Source of the DNA: JANLTP01 sp031363055
Lineage (GTDB): Bacteria; Pseudomonadota; Gammaproteobacteria; Burkholderiales; Burkholderiaceae_E
Length of the DNA: 45,506 nt
Reading direction: 5' to 3'
NCBI GenBank assembly: GCA_031363055.1
Contig: JANLTP010000208.1
Location: 1-45,506, forward strand
The stretch's first letter is position 1; every line of letters begins with the position of its first letter. A program made the position numbers and the translations under genes. Positions 17,178-25,957 of this stretch are shown piece after piece. The notes under the pieces were generated by a model. The model made no database searches. It saw only the letters and a list, made by a program, of their open reading frames with translations, and had not been told where the DNA came from.

Positions 17178-17879
17178 ATGGGACAGAAGTTTCTGGTGGT
17201 TGACGACCACCCGCTAATGCGCGAGGCGATCCGCACAACCCTTCATTTATTGCAGCCGGACAGCAAAGTCGCCACCGTTTCAACGCTCGTAGAAGCGATC
17301 GCCTGTCTTGAGGAGGAGCCGAAATTTGACCTGACCTTGCTTGATCTGCATTTGCCAGATTCGCAAGGTACCGATGGCCTCAGGCAAGTCAGAGCCAAGC
17401 GACCCGAGTGCCCGGTGGTGGTTCTGTCAGCCGATATCGACGGTGAAACCATCTTGAAGTGCATTGAAATGGGCGCGTGCGGCTATATTCCGAAAACCCT
17501 TCATTCGGATGCGGTCATGAATGCCCTTCGATTAGTCGTTGCCGGCGATATTTACATACCGCATCAAGCGATCAGCCCATCACGCATTGACGGCCCGAAA
17601 TCGAGCATCAACGGTGGACGCGCGACGCAGCGAAGCACCGACCCTCGTGATCTCGGCCTGACCGAGCGCCAGCTCGACGTGTTACGACTGATCCTGAAAG
17701 GATTCTCGAACAAGTTGATTTGCCGACAGTTGAAGCTCGCCGAAGGCACCATCAAGGTTCACGTCAGCGCCGTGCTGCGAGCGCTCGGCGTCCATAACCG
17801 AACACAGGCAATCATCGCAGCCAGCCAGATCGGCTTGAAGATTTCTGAGTTGGATAAATCGCGCGCTGAAGCGATTTGA
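17178..17879 (+). CDS. NarL/FixJ-family response regulator (REC + LuxR-type HTH)
   Basis: A 233-aa two-component regulator. The receiver (1-120) has D9/D10, phospho-acceptor D56 in LLDLHLPD, and a conserved lysine in YIPKTL. A linker follows, then a LuxR HTH (about 158-220) with LTERQLDVLRLILKGFSNK and EGTIKVHVSAVLRALGV. No sensor kinase is adjacent, so it is an orphan here and its stimulus is unknown. GGGAG lies 6 nt before the ATG. Its last codons contain a 7-bp stem (17856-17862 with 17871-17877), which may act as a transcript end between it and the opposing tRNA genes. Confidence 0.9.
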   Translation: MGQKFLVVDDHPLMREAIRTTLHLLQPDSKVATVSTLVEAIACLEEEPKFDLTLLDLHLPDSQGTDGLRQVRAKRPECPVVVLSADIDGETILKCIEMGACGYIPKTLHSDAVMNALRLVVAGDIYIPHQAISPSRIDGPKSSINGGRATQRSTDPRDLGLTERQLDVLRLILKGFSNKLICRQLKLAEGTIKVHVSAVLRALGVHNRTQAIIAASQIGLKISELDKSRAEAI

Positions 17880-17899
17880 GGCGCATGGCACCTGAAAAC

Positions 17900-17975
17900 T
17901 GGCGTCCCGTAGGGGATTCGAACCCCTGTACCGACCGTGAAAGGGTCGTGTCCTAGGCCTCTAGACGAACGGGAC
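17900..17975 (-). tRNA. tRNA-Glu (anticodon UUC)
   Basis: A full cloverleaf reads on the minus strand. The acceptor stem pairs GTCCCGT with ACGGGAC, followed by an encoded CCA. The anticodon stem-loop is CGACC-CTTTCAC-GGTCG with anticodon TTC, and the T-loop is GTTCGAATC. It is 76 nt with CCA, lies 70 nt downstream of tRNA-Ala, and is probably made from the same transcript. Confidence 0.97.
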
Positions 17976-18045
17976 CATGTTTGAATCTGAACCGGCATTC
18001 TAGACTCTGAATATCGAGACTGTGAATACCTCACGCTGACTTCCT

Positions 18046-18121
<76 letters not shown>

Positions 18122-18169
18122 AAGAATTTTCGCGCACCGAATCTGCGCCTTCACCCAAGCAAGCCTTCG

Positions 18170-18198
18170 ATTATACGATGGCGTGCGGTCGGTGTAAA
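18170..18198 (-). promoter_or_regulatory. sigma-70 promoter for the tRNA-Ala/tRNA-Glu unit
   Basis: On the minus strand, TTTACA (18198-18193) and a perfect TATAAT (18175-18170) are separated by exactly 17 bp. The predicted start, near 18163, is about 40 nt before tRNA-Ala. It lies in the 128-bp gap shared with the divergent folD. Confidence 0.85.
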
Positions 18199-18249
18199 GT
18201 TTGGTGCAGTGCCGATGGTTACGGCGACTGTTTCGCGGAGAACTAACCC

Positions 18250-19122
18250 ATGACTGCTCAGATTATTGATGGCGCTGCACTGGCAAAAAGCATCCGGGGC
18301 GACCTGGCCCTGCAGGCCGCAGCGTTGACTGCCAGAAATATCCAACCCGGGCTCGCCGTCATTTTGGTCGGCGATTCGGCCGCCTCGGCCATTTACGTGC
18401 GCAACAAGATCAAAGCCTGCGAAGAGGCGGGTGTGCGTTCGGTGTTCGACGAACTGCCCGCTGAAACCAGCCAGTCAGCATTGTTGACCAGAATCCAGCA
18501 ACTTAATGTCGATCCAGGTATCGACGGTATTTTGGTCCAGTTGCCCCTGCCAGCACACATCGACCCGCGATCGGTGATTGAAGCGATTGCGCCCGCCAAG
18601 GACGTCGACGGCTTCCACATCAGCAATGCCGGCGCGCTTATGACCGGTGCGCCGCTGTTCAGGCCCTGCACGCCGTACGGCGTTATGAAGATGCTCGAGC
18701 ATCAGGGTACCGCCATTCGCGGCGCTCACGCGGTCATTGTGGGCGCCAGCAACCTGGTCGGCAAGCCTCTGGCGATGCTGCTCTTGCAAGCCGGGGCCAC
18801 CATCACCATCTGCAACAGCAAGACTCGGGATTTGGGTGCGCATTGCCTGCGTGCCGATATTTTGGTGGCTGCGGTTGGACGCCCGAACCTGATCACCGGT
18901 GCGATGATCAAGCCCGGCGCGGTGGTGATCGACGTTGGAACGAATCGCCTGAATGACGGTCCCTTGGCCGGGAAACTGGTTGGCGATGTCGACTTCGCGA
19001 GCGCGTTGCCGGTCGCTGGCGCCATTTCGCCGGTTCCTGGTGGTGTCGGGCCGATGACCATTGCCATGCTGTTGGTCAATACCCTGCAATCTGCCACTCG
19101 ACGGGCTGAAGCGGTAAAGTAG
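18250..19122 (+). CDS. folD: bifunctional methylenetetrahydrofolate dehydrogenase/cyclohydrolase
   Basis: FolD interconverts 5,10-methylene-THF, 5,10-methenyl-THF and 10-formyl-THF using NADP. Seen: the substrate and catalytic segment YVRNKIKACEEAG (K53 matches the catalytic lysine), DGILVQLPLP, PCTPYGVMKML, the nucleotide-binding loop GASNLVGKPLAMLL, and the C-terminal PVPGGVGPMTIAML. Length 290 aa is normal. GGAG lies 9 nt before the ATG. Confidence 0.96.
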   Translation: MTAQIIDGAALAKSIRGDLALQAAALTARNIQPGLAVILVGDSAASAIYVRNKIKACEEAGVRSVFDELPAETSQSALLTRIQQLNVDPGIDGILVQLPLPAHIDPRSVIEAIAPAKDVDGFHISNAGALMTGAPLFRPCTPYGVMKMLEHQGTAIRGAHAVIVGASNLVGKPLAMLLLQAGATITICNSKTRDLGAHCLRADILVAAVGRPNLITGAMIKPGAVVIDVGTNRLNDGPLAGKLVGDVDFASALPVAGAISPVPGGVGPMTIAMLLVNTLQSATRRAEAVK

Positions 19123-19164
19123 TCTCAATTAAGTTAGCAATCCAGAAAGTAGATCAACCGAATC

Positions 19165-21363
19165 ATGACCACCACCGAACAATCAGTCTCGAACTCTGCT
19201 CCAAATTCAGCTTCGAATACAGTTCCCAACTCAATTTCGAATGCAACTTCGAATCCGCTCCTCGACTTCTCGTCGTTTCCAGTATTCGATCGGTTCACGC
19301 CCAGTGTCATCGCGCCGGCCGTCGACCAATTGCTCGCGAACGCCGAAGCGGCCGTCAAGCATGCCGAAGATCCCGCCACCCCGGCCCGATGGGACGAGTT
19401 CGTCGTGCCGCTGGAATCTGCAACCGAGCAACTGGGCCGTGCCTGGGGCATGGTCGGCCACTTGAACGCGGTCGCCGACTCGCCTGAGCTTCGCGAGGCT
19501 TATAACGCCAACTTGCCACGCATGACCCAATTCTGGACGGCACTGGGCCAGAACCGCCAGTTGTTCGAGAAGTATCGCGCGCTGGCCGATAGCGCAGATG
19601 GACAGTCGATGGATGCGGTCAGAAAGAAGATCCTGGCCAACGCGTTGCGCGACTTCAGGCTGGGTGGTGCCGAGTTGGTCTCGCCGGCCAGCGAACAGTT
19701 TGCAAGCATTCAGGAGCGTCAGGCCGAACTGTCGCAGAAATTCTCCGAAAACGTCCTCGACTCAACCAACGCCTACGAACTGCTGATCGACGATGAGTCT
19801 CAACTCAAGGGGCTGCCTGACGATGCCAAGTCGGCTGCCAGACAATCGGCACAAGCCAAGGATAAAGCGGGATTCCTGTTCTCGCTGCAAATGCCCAGCT
19901 ATCTGCCGATGATGCAGTACTGCGAGAATCGCAGCTTGCGCGAAACGTTATATCGCGCTTACGTGACTCGCGCCAGCGCCGACGCGGCCGCGTCGGCAAG
20001 TGCGGCCGCGCCGACGAATGCGGCAGCGTCGGGCGATCCAGACGAGCGTCGCAAGCTCGATAACTCCGGGCTCATTTCCGAGATTTTGAAGCTGCGCCAC
20101 GACGAAGCGCTGTTACTCGGTTACCGCAATTTCGCCGAAGTATCGCTGGTCTCAAAAATGGCCGAGACACCCGACGAGGTGACGCATTTTCTGCTCGATC
20201 TCGCTAAACGCGCCAAGCCTTATGCCGAGCACGATTTACGCGAGCTACGCGAATTCGCGCGCGAGCAATTGGGACTCGCCGATCTGACATCCTGGGACAC
20301 CACGTTCGCGTCGGAACGGCTGAAAGAGGCGCGATACGCGTTCTCCGAAAATGAGGTCAAGCAATACTTTCCCCTGCCCAAGGTGCTAAACGGCCTGTTT
20401 GATATGGTGCAACGCCTGTTCGGCGTCGAGATCAAAGCCGACCAGACCAGCACCTGGCATCCGGACGTGCAATTCTTCCGGCTGCAACGCGCAGAGCAAA
20501 CCATCGGACATTTCTACCTCGATCTCTATGCCCGCGCCAGCAAGCGGCCCGGCGCCTGGATGGATGACGCACGTTCGCGCAAACGCACCGCCACACAACT
20601 GCAAACGCCGATCGCTTATCTGACCTGCAATTTCCAGGCGCCGGTCGGTGCGCGGCCGGCTGTGCTGACCCATGACGACGTCATCACTCTGTTCCATGAA
20701 TTTGGTCATGGCCTGCATCATCTGTTGACACGCGTTGATGAACTGGCGGTGGCCGGCATTGCCGGCGTCGAATGGGATGCCGTCGAATTGCCTAGCCAGT
20801 TCATGGAGAATTTCTGCTGGGATTTCGCAACCGTCAGCGCCATGAGCGCACACGTCGATTCGGGCGTTGCGTTGCCGCGCGCGTTGTTCGACAAGATGTT
20901 CGCGGCCAAGAACTTTCAAGCCGGGTTGCAAACCCTGCGCCAGGTCGAGTTTGCCTTGTTCGACATGCGTATTCACAGTGAAGCCCGAGCTCAAAATGCT
21001 GTCGGGCTGAAGGCGGTACTCGATGAAGTTCGTCGTGAGGTCTCGGTGCTGATCCCACCCGCCTACAACCGTTTCGAGAACAGCTTTTCGCATATTTTTG
21101 CCGGTGGTTATGCGGCCGGCTACTACAGCTACAAATGGGCCGAGGTGCTGTCGGCTGATTGTTTCTCGGCGTTCGAGGAACACGGCCTGTTCAGCCCTGA
21201 GGTCGGCAGCCGTTTTCTCGCTGAAGTGCTTTCTGTAGGGGGCAGCCGACCGGCCATCGCCTCGTTTCGTGCGTTCAGAGGGCGCGACCCCAGTATTGAT
21301 GCCCTGCTTCGACATAATGGCATGAGTCAGGAATCCGCTCCACCAGTGGCCCTGCATGGCTAG
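19165..21363 (+). CDS. prlC: oligopeptidase A (M3 metallopeptidase)
   Basis: A cytoplasmic zinc peptidase that degrades short peptides, including cleaved signal peptides. Seen: the zinc motif FHEFGHGLHHLL (HEFGH), then the third ligand region GVEWDAVELPSQFMENF, and the late substrate loop FAGGYAAGYYSYKWAEVL. Length 732 aa against about 680 for E. coli OpdA. The excess is two low-complexity inserts: an Asn/Ser 4-residue repeat at residues 9-31, and an Ala/Ser-rich stretch near 272-292. No signal peptide. Confidence 0.95.
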   Translation: MTTTEQSVSNSAPNSASNTVPNSISNATSNPLLDFSSFPVFDRFTPSVIAPAVDQLLANAEAAVKHAEDPATPARWDEFVVPLESATEQLGRAWGMVGHLNAVADSPELREAYNANLPRMTQFWTALGQNRQLFEKYRALADSADGQSMDAVRKKILANALRDFRLGGAELVSPASEQFASIQERQAELSQKFSENVLDSTNAYELLIDDESQLKGLPDDAKSAARQSAQAKDKAGFLFSLQMPSYLPMMQYCENRSLRETLYRAYVTRASADAAASASAAAPTNAAASGDPDERRKLDNSGLISEILKLRHDEALLLGYRNFAEVSLVSKMAETPDEVTHFLLDLAKRAKPYAEHDLRELREFAREQLGLADLTSWDTTFASERLKEARYAFSENEVKQYFPLPKVLNGLFDMVQRLFGVEIKADQTSTWHPDVQFFRLQRAEQTIGHFYLDLYARASKRPGAWMDDARSRKRTATQLQTPIAYLTCNFQAPVGARPAVLTHDDVITLFHEFGHGLHHLLTRVDELAVAGIAGVEWDAVELPSQFMENFCWDFATVSAMSAHVDSGVALPRALFDKMFAAKNFQAGLQTLRQVEFALFDMRIHSEARAQNAVGLKAVLDEVRREVSVLIPPAYNRFENSFSHIFAGGYAAGYYSYKWAEVLSADCFSAFEEHGLFSPEVGSRFLAEVLSVGGSRPAIASFRAFRGRDPSIDALLRHNGMSQESAPPVALHG
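19189..19257 (+). repeat. 12-nt degenerate tandem repeat at the 5' end of prlC
   Basis: About five to six 12-nt units encode tetrapeptides of the form [S/P]N[S/T]x (SNSA, PNSA, SNTV, PNSI and so on) before the conserved M3 fold starts. TCGAAT and TCGAAC hexamers recur. Confidence 0.8.
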
Positions 21364-21400
21364 TGTGGTGTTTCACGCTAGGACTGACCTGGAGGGTTTG

Positions 21401-22099
21401 ATGATTGCCGCGTTACGAAGCCCGTTGACCCGTTCGAGCACGCTGGCACTGCTCCAGTTCAGTCTGGCATTGCTGACGTTGGCACCCACGGCGGCGAGTG
21501 CACAGTACAAATGGACCGGCCGCGACGGTACCGTCACGTATGGCGATCGGCCGCCGATCGAAGAGGTCCAGGCCCGCAAACTCGGTGACCCGCTTGCTGC
21601 CAGCGATGCCAACGCGGCGCTGCCGTTCAACTTGAAGTCGGTGGTTGAAAAACATCCAGTCATTCTGTACACCGCGCCTGACTGCACGCCCTGCGAACAG
21701 GCGCGCAATCATTTGAGTAAACGCGGCATTCCGTTCAGCGAAAAGCTCATCAAGAATGCTGCAGACGCACAAGCGATGGAAAAGCTCGGTTTCAGTGATT
21801 CGACCGTGCCATCGATGACGGTCGGTCGTCAAAAACAGGTGGGCTTTGAAGCTTCCGCGCTTGACGGACTGCTCGATATTGCCGGCTATCCGAAAACATC
21901 GGTTCTGCCGACCGGCTTCCGCAACACCGGCCCGGTCGCATTGGCCGGCGCTGCAGAGCCGACTGCCAAGGGCAAGCCGCCGGCGCCGGGCGACGCCAGC
22001 AAGCCGCTAAGCCGACGTCAACGCAACAACCAGGCCACTCAAACCAGTGAAGCGCCGTCGACGCGCTCGCCAAACAACCCGAACGCGTTACGATTCTGA
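21401..22099 (+). CDS. secreted DUF4124-glutaredoxin-like protein
   Basis: A 232-aa protein with a signal peptide (hydrophobic core 13-33, cleavage likely after ASA-34). A DUF4124-type segment (YKWTGRDGTVTYGDRPP) follows, then a glutaredoxin/thioredoxin-like domain with CTPC at 95-98 and the cis-proline stretch STVPSMTVG. The C-terminus is basic and low-complexity. It probably acts as a thiol-disulfide protein outside the cytoplasm; the partner is unknown. ATG 21401 is chosen because GGAGG lies 5 nt upstream; a longer frame starts at 21356 and overlaps prlC. Confidence 0.8.
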   Translation: MIAALRSPLTRSSTLALLQFSLALLTLAPTAASAQYKWTGRDGTVTYGDRPPIEEVQARKLGDPLAASDANAALPFNLKSVVEKHPVILYTAPDCTPCEQARNHLSKRGIPFSEKLIKNAADAQAMEKLGFSDSTVPSMTVGRQKQVGFEASALDGLLDIAGYPKTSVLPTGFRNTGPVALAGAAEPTAKGKPPAPGDASKPLSRRQRNNQATQTSEAPSTRSPNNPNALRF

Positions 22100-22154
22100 C
22101 GACAAGCAGGATGCGCCCTTCGGGCCAGAGGCAATTTGCGCTATGCTTGGCACT

Positions 22155-22931
22155 ATGCAAATTGCCACCTGGAACGTTAACTCACTGAAGATTCGACTCG
22201 GCCATGTGCTGGATTGGTTAGGCGCCAATCCGGTCGACGTACTGTGTCTCCAGGAAACCAAACTGATCAATGACAAGTTCCCGCGGGCAGAAATCGAGCA
22301 GGCTGGCTACCGCGTGTTTTTTGCCGGTCAACCGACTTACAACGGCGTGGCGATTTTGTATCGCAAGGAATACGCCGACACGTCGCGACTGATCACCACC
22401 GAAGTACCGGGGCTTGCGGACACCCAGAAGCGTTTGATCGCGGCCGAGATCAACGGGATGATTTTTGTGTGCGCGTATTTCCCGAACGGCCAGGCGCTGG
22501 ATTCCGAAAAGTTTCAGTACAAGATGCGCTGGATCGCAAGCCTTCACAAATGGCTGGCTGAACTCAAAACCGGCGCGCTACCGGTCGCCCTGCTCGGCGA
22601 CTTCAATATCGCGCCCGACGATCGCGACGTCCATGACCCTGTCTTGTGGGCCGGCCAATTGCACTGTTCGCCGCAGGAACGTGAATGGTTTGTCAAATTG
22701 GTCGCGCTCGGTTTTGTCGACACTTTCCGCGCCTTCGAGCAGCTACCGCGTTTGTTTAGTTGGTGGGATTACCGTCAGCTCGGCTTTCGCCGTAACGCCG
22801 GTCTGCGCATCGACGTGATTTTGCTCGATGACCGGCTGGGTTCTCGTCTCAGTGCCTGCCGGATCGACAAAGAACCCAGACGACTCGAGCAGCCGTCTGA
22901 TCACGCACCGGTGATCGCAACGCTTGCCTGA
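22155..22931 (+). CDS. xth: exodeoxyribonuclease III
   Basis: A 258-aa Mg-dependent AP endonuclease and 3' exonuclease of base excision repair. Seen: MQIATWNVNSLKIRL, CLQETKL (metal glutamate), YNGVAILYR, LGDFNIAPDDRDVHDP, and the terminal SDHAPVIATL. ATG 22155 is the family start; an upstream in-frame extension is unconserved and overlaps the preceding gene. It converges on ntrC, a common neighbour in Betaproteobacteria. Confidence 0.95.
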   Translation: MQIATWNVNSLKIRLGHVLDWLGANPVDVLCLQETKLINDKFPRAEIEQAGYRVFFAGQPTYNGVAILYRKEYADTSRLITTEVPGLADTQKRLIAAEINGMIFVCAYFPNGQALDSEKFQYKMRWIASLHKWLAELKTGALPVALLGDFNIAPDDRDVHDPVLWAGQLHCSPQEREWFVKLVALGFVDTFRAFEQLPRLFSWWDYRQLGFRRNAGLRIDVILLDDRLGSRLSACRIDKEPRRLEQPSDHAPVIATLA

Positions 22932-22965
22932 CAATACTCGCCTGACGACGCAAAAAGTTTCAACA

Positions 22966-22988
22966 TCCTGCCCTGTCAGCGCGCAGGA
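22966..22988. terminator. hairpin between convergent xth and ntrC
   Basis: TCCTGC (22966-22971) and GCAGGA (22983-22988) form a 6-bp stem with an 11-nt loop. A short T-rich stretch follows on the plus strand, and CTTTTTG follows 9 nt beyond on the minus strand. It may serve both directions but is not a textbook terminator. Confidence 0.4.
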
Positions 22989-22997
22989 GTTTGATAC

Positions 22998-24860
22998 TCA
23001 CTCCTCCAGCCGCAAGTCCTGTATTTTTCGCGTGATGGTGTTGCGCCCGATGCCCAGTCGCAGCGCAGCCTCGATGCGCCGCCCTCGCGTGTGCTGCAGC
23101 GTCGTCTTGATGATGGTGCTCTCGAAAATGCGTGTTAATTCATCCATCAACGCACTGACCCCACTCATGCGTTGATCATGCGGTTGGGCGTCGAGCAAAC
23201 TCGCAACTTCGCGCTGCAACAGGTTTGACCACTCGGGATGCGCTACGCCCCCAGCCACCGATGAATCACCCCGCGCCGCATCCGACGAGCGCAGATGATT
23301 AGCCGTCGCCGCATGCCCATTGGTGGCACTGGCCGCGCGTGGATCAAAATCAATGCCGCGTTCGCGATCTGACAATGTAGCGTCGCCGCGTCCGTCAGTT
23401 CGTGGCTCCATGCGGTCGTCTATTCTTCCGTCGATTCTTCCGTCAGTGCGTCCTTCCATGCGGCCGTCTGTTCTTGCGTCTGTTCTTGCGTCGATTCGGC
23501 TATCCGGGCGGGCGTCAGCGTGGCCATCCAAACGCGCATCGGAGCGGCCATCGCTACGCATATCGGGGCGATGATCGGAGCGAACCTCACTCAGGGTATC
23601 GGCGCGGGCGTAGTCACGATTTTCGACCCGCGGCGCCGACCCTGCAGCCATGTCGGATAACACGCCGGTTCCGACCGCAAGCGTGACCGGCGCCTGGGCT
23701 CGCACACCGCTTAAGCGCAACTCGGGCGGCAGGTCAGCCGACCCGACCGAAATGCTGGGTGCCATGACGGTCAGCCAATGACAGACGTTCTCGAGCTGTC
23801 GCACGTTGCCAGGCCAGGCGAACGTTGCCATGACCGCCAGCGCCTCGTCGCTCAGGCGTTTCGCCTCGCCACCCAATGAACGGGAACTCTTCTGCAAAAA
23901 ATGACGCGCCAACAGCGGAATATCTTCGCGGCGCTCGCGCAGCGACGGCAAGCGCAAGCGAATGACATGCAGCCGATGGAACAGGTCTTCGCGAAACAGG
24001 CCCTGCCGTACCCGCTCTTCAAGGTCCTGGTGGGTGGCGGCAATCACCCGAACATTGGCTCGCAGCGGCTGCTGGCCACCGACCCGGTAGTACTGGCCGT
24101 CGGACAGAATGCGCAGCAGCCGGGTTTGCAGTTCGCTGGGCATGTCGCCGATTTCATCGAGAAACAAGGTGCCGCCCTCAGCCTGCTCGAAGCGTCCGAC
24201 CCGACTCTGCTGGGCACCAGTGAACGCACCGCGCTCATGGCCAAACAACTCGGACTCCAGCAGATCGCGAGGAATCGCCGCAGTATTCAAGGCCACGAAC
24301 ATTTTCTTGCTGCGATTGCTGTGATCATGCAGCGCACGCGCCACCAGCTCCTTGCCGGTTCCAGACTCTCCGGTAATCAGCACCGTGGCGTTCGAATTCG
24401 ACAGCCGCCCGATAGCGCGGAACACCTCCTGCATGGCCGGCGCCTGGCCGAGGATTTCCTCAGCGCCAATCTCTGAACTGGGCAACTGCGCAGCGGTCTG
24501 GGTTTCGGCGACCGCGCGGGTGATCAGATCGACCGCATCAGCAACATCGAAGGGCTTGGGCAGATACTCGAAGGCGCCGCCCTGTAACGCCGAGACGGCG
24601 CTGTCAAGGTCGGAATAGGCAGTCATGATGATGACCGGAACCTTCGGATATTGAGTCTTGATGCGCTTGAGCAGATCGAGACCATTTTCGCCCGGCATTC
24701 GAATGTCGGAGACCAGCGCGTTCGGTGTCCCCTGGCGCAACGCGTCGAGACAATCGCTTGCCCCCGAAAACGCCCGCACCTCAAACCCGTGCCTCGTCAG
24801 GGCGCGCTCGAGCACCCAACGAATCGATTCATCATCATCGACAATCCACACTGCAGCCAT
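22998..24860 (-). CDS. ntrC: nitrogen regulator NtrC with expanded repeat linker
   Basis: A sigma-54 activator phosphorylated by NtrB under nitrogen limitation. The receiver has D52 and K102. The AAA+ domain (about 135-385) has GESGTGKE, ELFGHERGAFTGAQ, Walker B TLFLDEIGDM and FREDLFHRL. A Fis-type HTH (575-620) reads GRRIEAALRLGIGRNTITRK. Length 620 aa against about 470 normally. The extra ~150 aa lie between AAA+ and HTH, and include a 66-residue x-D-x-R repeat. All functional motifs are intact, so it should be active. It lies 53 nt after ntrB. Confidence 0.95.
   Translation of the reverse strand: MAAVWIVDDDESIRWVLERALTRHGFEVRAFSGASDCLDALRQGTPNALVSDIRMPGENGLDLLKRIKTQYPKVPVIIMTAYSDLDSAVSALQGGAFEYLPKPFDVADAVDLITRAVAETQTAAQLPSSEIGAEEILGQAPAMQEVFRAIGRLSNSNATVLITGESGTGKELVARALHDHSNRSKKMFVALNTAAIPRDLLESELFGHERGAFTGAQQSRVGRFEQAEGGTLFLDEIGDMPSELQTRLLRILSDGQYYRVGGQQPLRANVRVIAATHQDLEERVRQGLFREDLFHRLHVIRLRLPSLRERREDIPLLARHFLQKSSRSLGGEAKRLSDEALAVMATFAWPGNVRQLENVCHWLTVMAPSISVGSADLPPELRLSGVRAQAPVTLAVGTGVLSDMAAGSAPRVENRDYARADTLSEVRSDHRPDMRSDGRSDARLDGHADARPDSRIDARTDARTDGRMEGRTDGRIDGRIDDRMEPRTDGRGDATLSDRERGIDFDPRAASATNGHAATANHLRSSDAARGDSSVAGGVAHPEWSNLLQREVASLLDAQPHDQRMSGVSALMDELTRIFESTIIKTTLQHTRGRRIEAALRLGIGRNTITRKIQDLRLEE
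23385..23582 (-). repeat. 12-nt minisatellite in ntrC encoding x-D-x-R tetrapeptides
   Basis: About sixteen 12-nt units encode NtrC residues 427-492, with Asp and Arg at fixed positions (RTDA, RTDG, RIDG and similar). Adjacent units on the plus strand are nearly identical, for example GTCTGTTCTTGC twice in a row near 23468. The tract lies in the linker between the AAA+ and DNA-binding domains. Confidence 0.9.
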
Positions 24861-24913
24861 TATTTTGCCCAGGAAGTGACCCCTGACGCAAAATCGCTTT
24901 CGGCGACATCGCT

Positions 24914-25957
24914 TTAATTCAGGGGCAACAAGACTCTGAAATCCGTGAGACCCGGTCGACTCTCACATTCGATCAAACCACCGTGCTGCTGCACAAAGGT
25001 CTGAGCCAACGAAAGACCGAGGCCAGTCCCACCCTCGCGACCCGAAACCAGAGGGAAAAAAATTCGTTCCTTGATTTGCTCCGGTATTCCGGGACCGTTG
25101 TCTATGACATGCAAGTCTAGTGCCAGTTTATGCCGATGTGGCGTAATCGTCACTTGGCGCGCGATGCGTGTCATCAGCCGCAAGCTGCCCTTGCCCTTCA
25201 TGGCCTGTGCGGCATTGCGGGCAATGTTGAGCAGTGCCTGGATGAGTTGCTCGCGATCGCCGGTGAATTCAGGCAGGCTGGCGTCGTAGTCGCGCGTGAT
25301 CACCAGCGACGGCCCGAACTCGGCACCGAGCACCGAGCGAATCCGCTCACAGACCTCATGAATATTGACGCTGGTCATGCGTCGCGCATGCCGGTGCGGC
25401 GCCAACAGGCGATCGACCAGTTGGTCGAGTCGGCCGGCTTCCTTGATGATGATCTGGGTGAACTCGCGGATTGAAATCTCCGGATGTTCGGCCTCCAGCA
25501 GTTGCGCCGCACCGCGAATGCCGCCGAGCGGATTTTTCACCTCATGGGCCAGATTACGCAGCAATTCCCGATTGGCATTGGCCGAATCGAGCAACCGCAC
25601 TTCGCGCTCGACACGCTTGCGACGGTCATTTTCGCGAAAATCCAGTAACAGCCCACCGGCATCGGATTCAAGCGTTACCGCCGAGGTCGCCAGATCGAGG
25701 GCGAGGCGCCCCGGACGCTCGAGCTGAATATCCAACGTCTTGTCGCTGAACGCGCCGGCGATGGCGTCAGCCAACAAGTGATCGATGACCGAAGCATCGA
25801 TAAAAAACTGCGCGAAACGCTGCTCCTTGGCCGCTCGCGGCGACAGTTCGAACAATTGTTCGGCTGCCAAATTGATGAAGCTGCAAAAGCCACGAGCGTC
25901 CAGCACGACGACCGAGCTGGCCAGAAGATCAAGGCCAGCGAAATCGCGGTCTTTCAC
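24914..25957 (-). CDS. ntrB: nitrogen sensor histidine kinase NtrB
   Basis: NtrB (GlnL) phosphorylates or dephosphorylates NtrC in response to PII. Seen: an N-terminal PAS region (10-110), HisKA with H138 in NLAHEVKNPLGGIRGA, and HATPase motifs DNGPGIPEQIKERIFFPLVS and GGTGLGLSLAQ. Length 347 aa is normal, and there is no membrane segment. The GTG start overlaps the upstream DUF4124 stop (GTGA), showing coupling. Confidence 0.95.
   Translation of the reverse strand: MKDRDFAGLDLLASSVVVLDARGFCSFINLAAEQLFELSPRAAKEQRFAQFFIDASVIDHLLADAIAGAFSDKTLDIQLERPGRLALDLATSAVTLESDAGGLLLDFRENDRRKRVEREVRLLDSANANRELLRNLAHEVKNPLGGIRGAAQLLEAEHPEISIREFTQIIIKEAGRLDQLVDRLLAPHRHARRMTSVNIHEVCERIRSVLGAEFGPSLVITRDYDASLPEFTGDREQLIQALLNIARNAAQAMKGKGSLRLMTRIARQVTITPHRHKLALDLHVIDNGPGIPEQIKERIFFPLVSGREGGTGLGLSLAQTFVQQHGGLIECESRPGLTDFRVLLPLN

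Noticed and set aside
17856..17877. Terminator hairpin at the end of the NarL-type regulator
   Set aside because: The 7-bp stem is inside the coding sequence and lacks a T-run on either strand, so I mention it only within that gene entry.
20386..21357. A 323-codon leftward open frame antisense to prlC
   Set aside because: It covers the zinc-site coding region of prlC and has random composition.
23385..23582. Possible CRISPR array or surface repeat protein in the repetitive stretch
   Set aside because: The units are 12 nt with no spacers, and they are in frame within ntrC. The opposite-strand frame has no other support.
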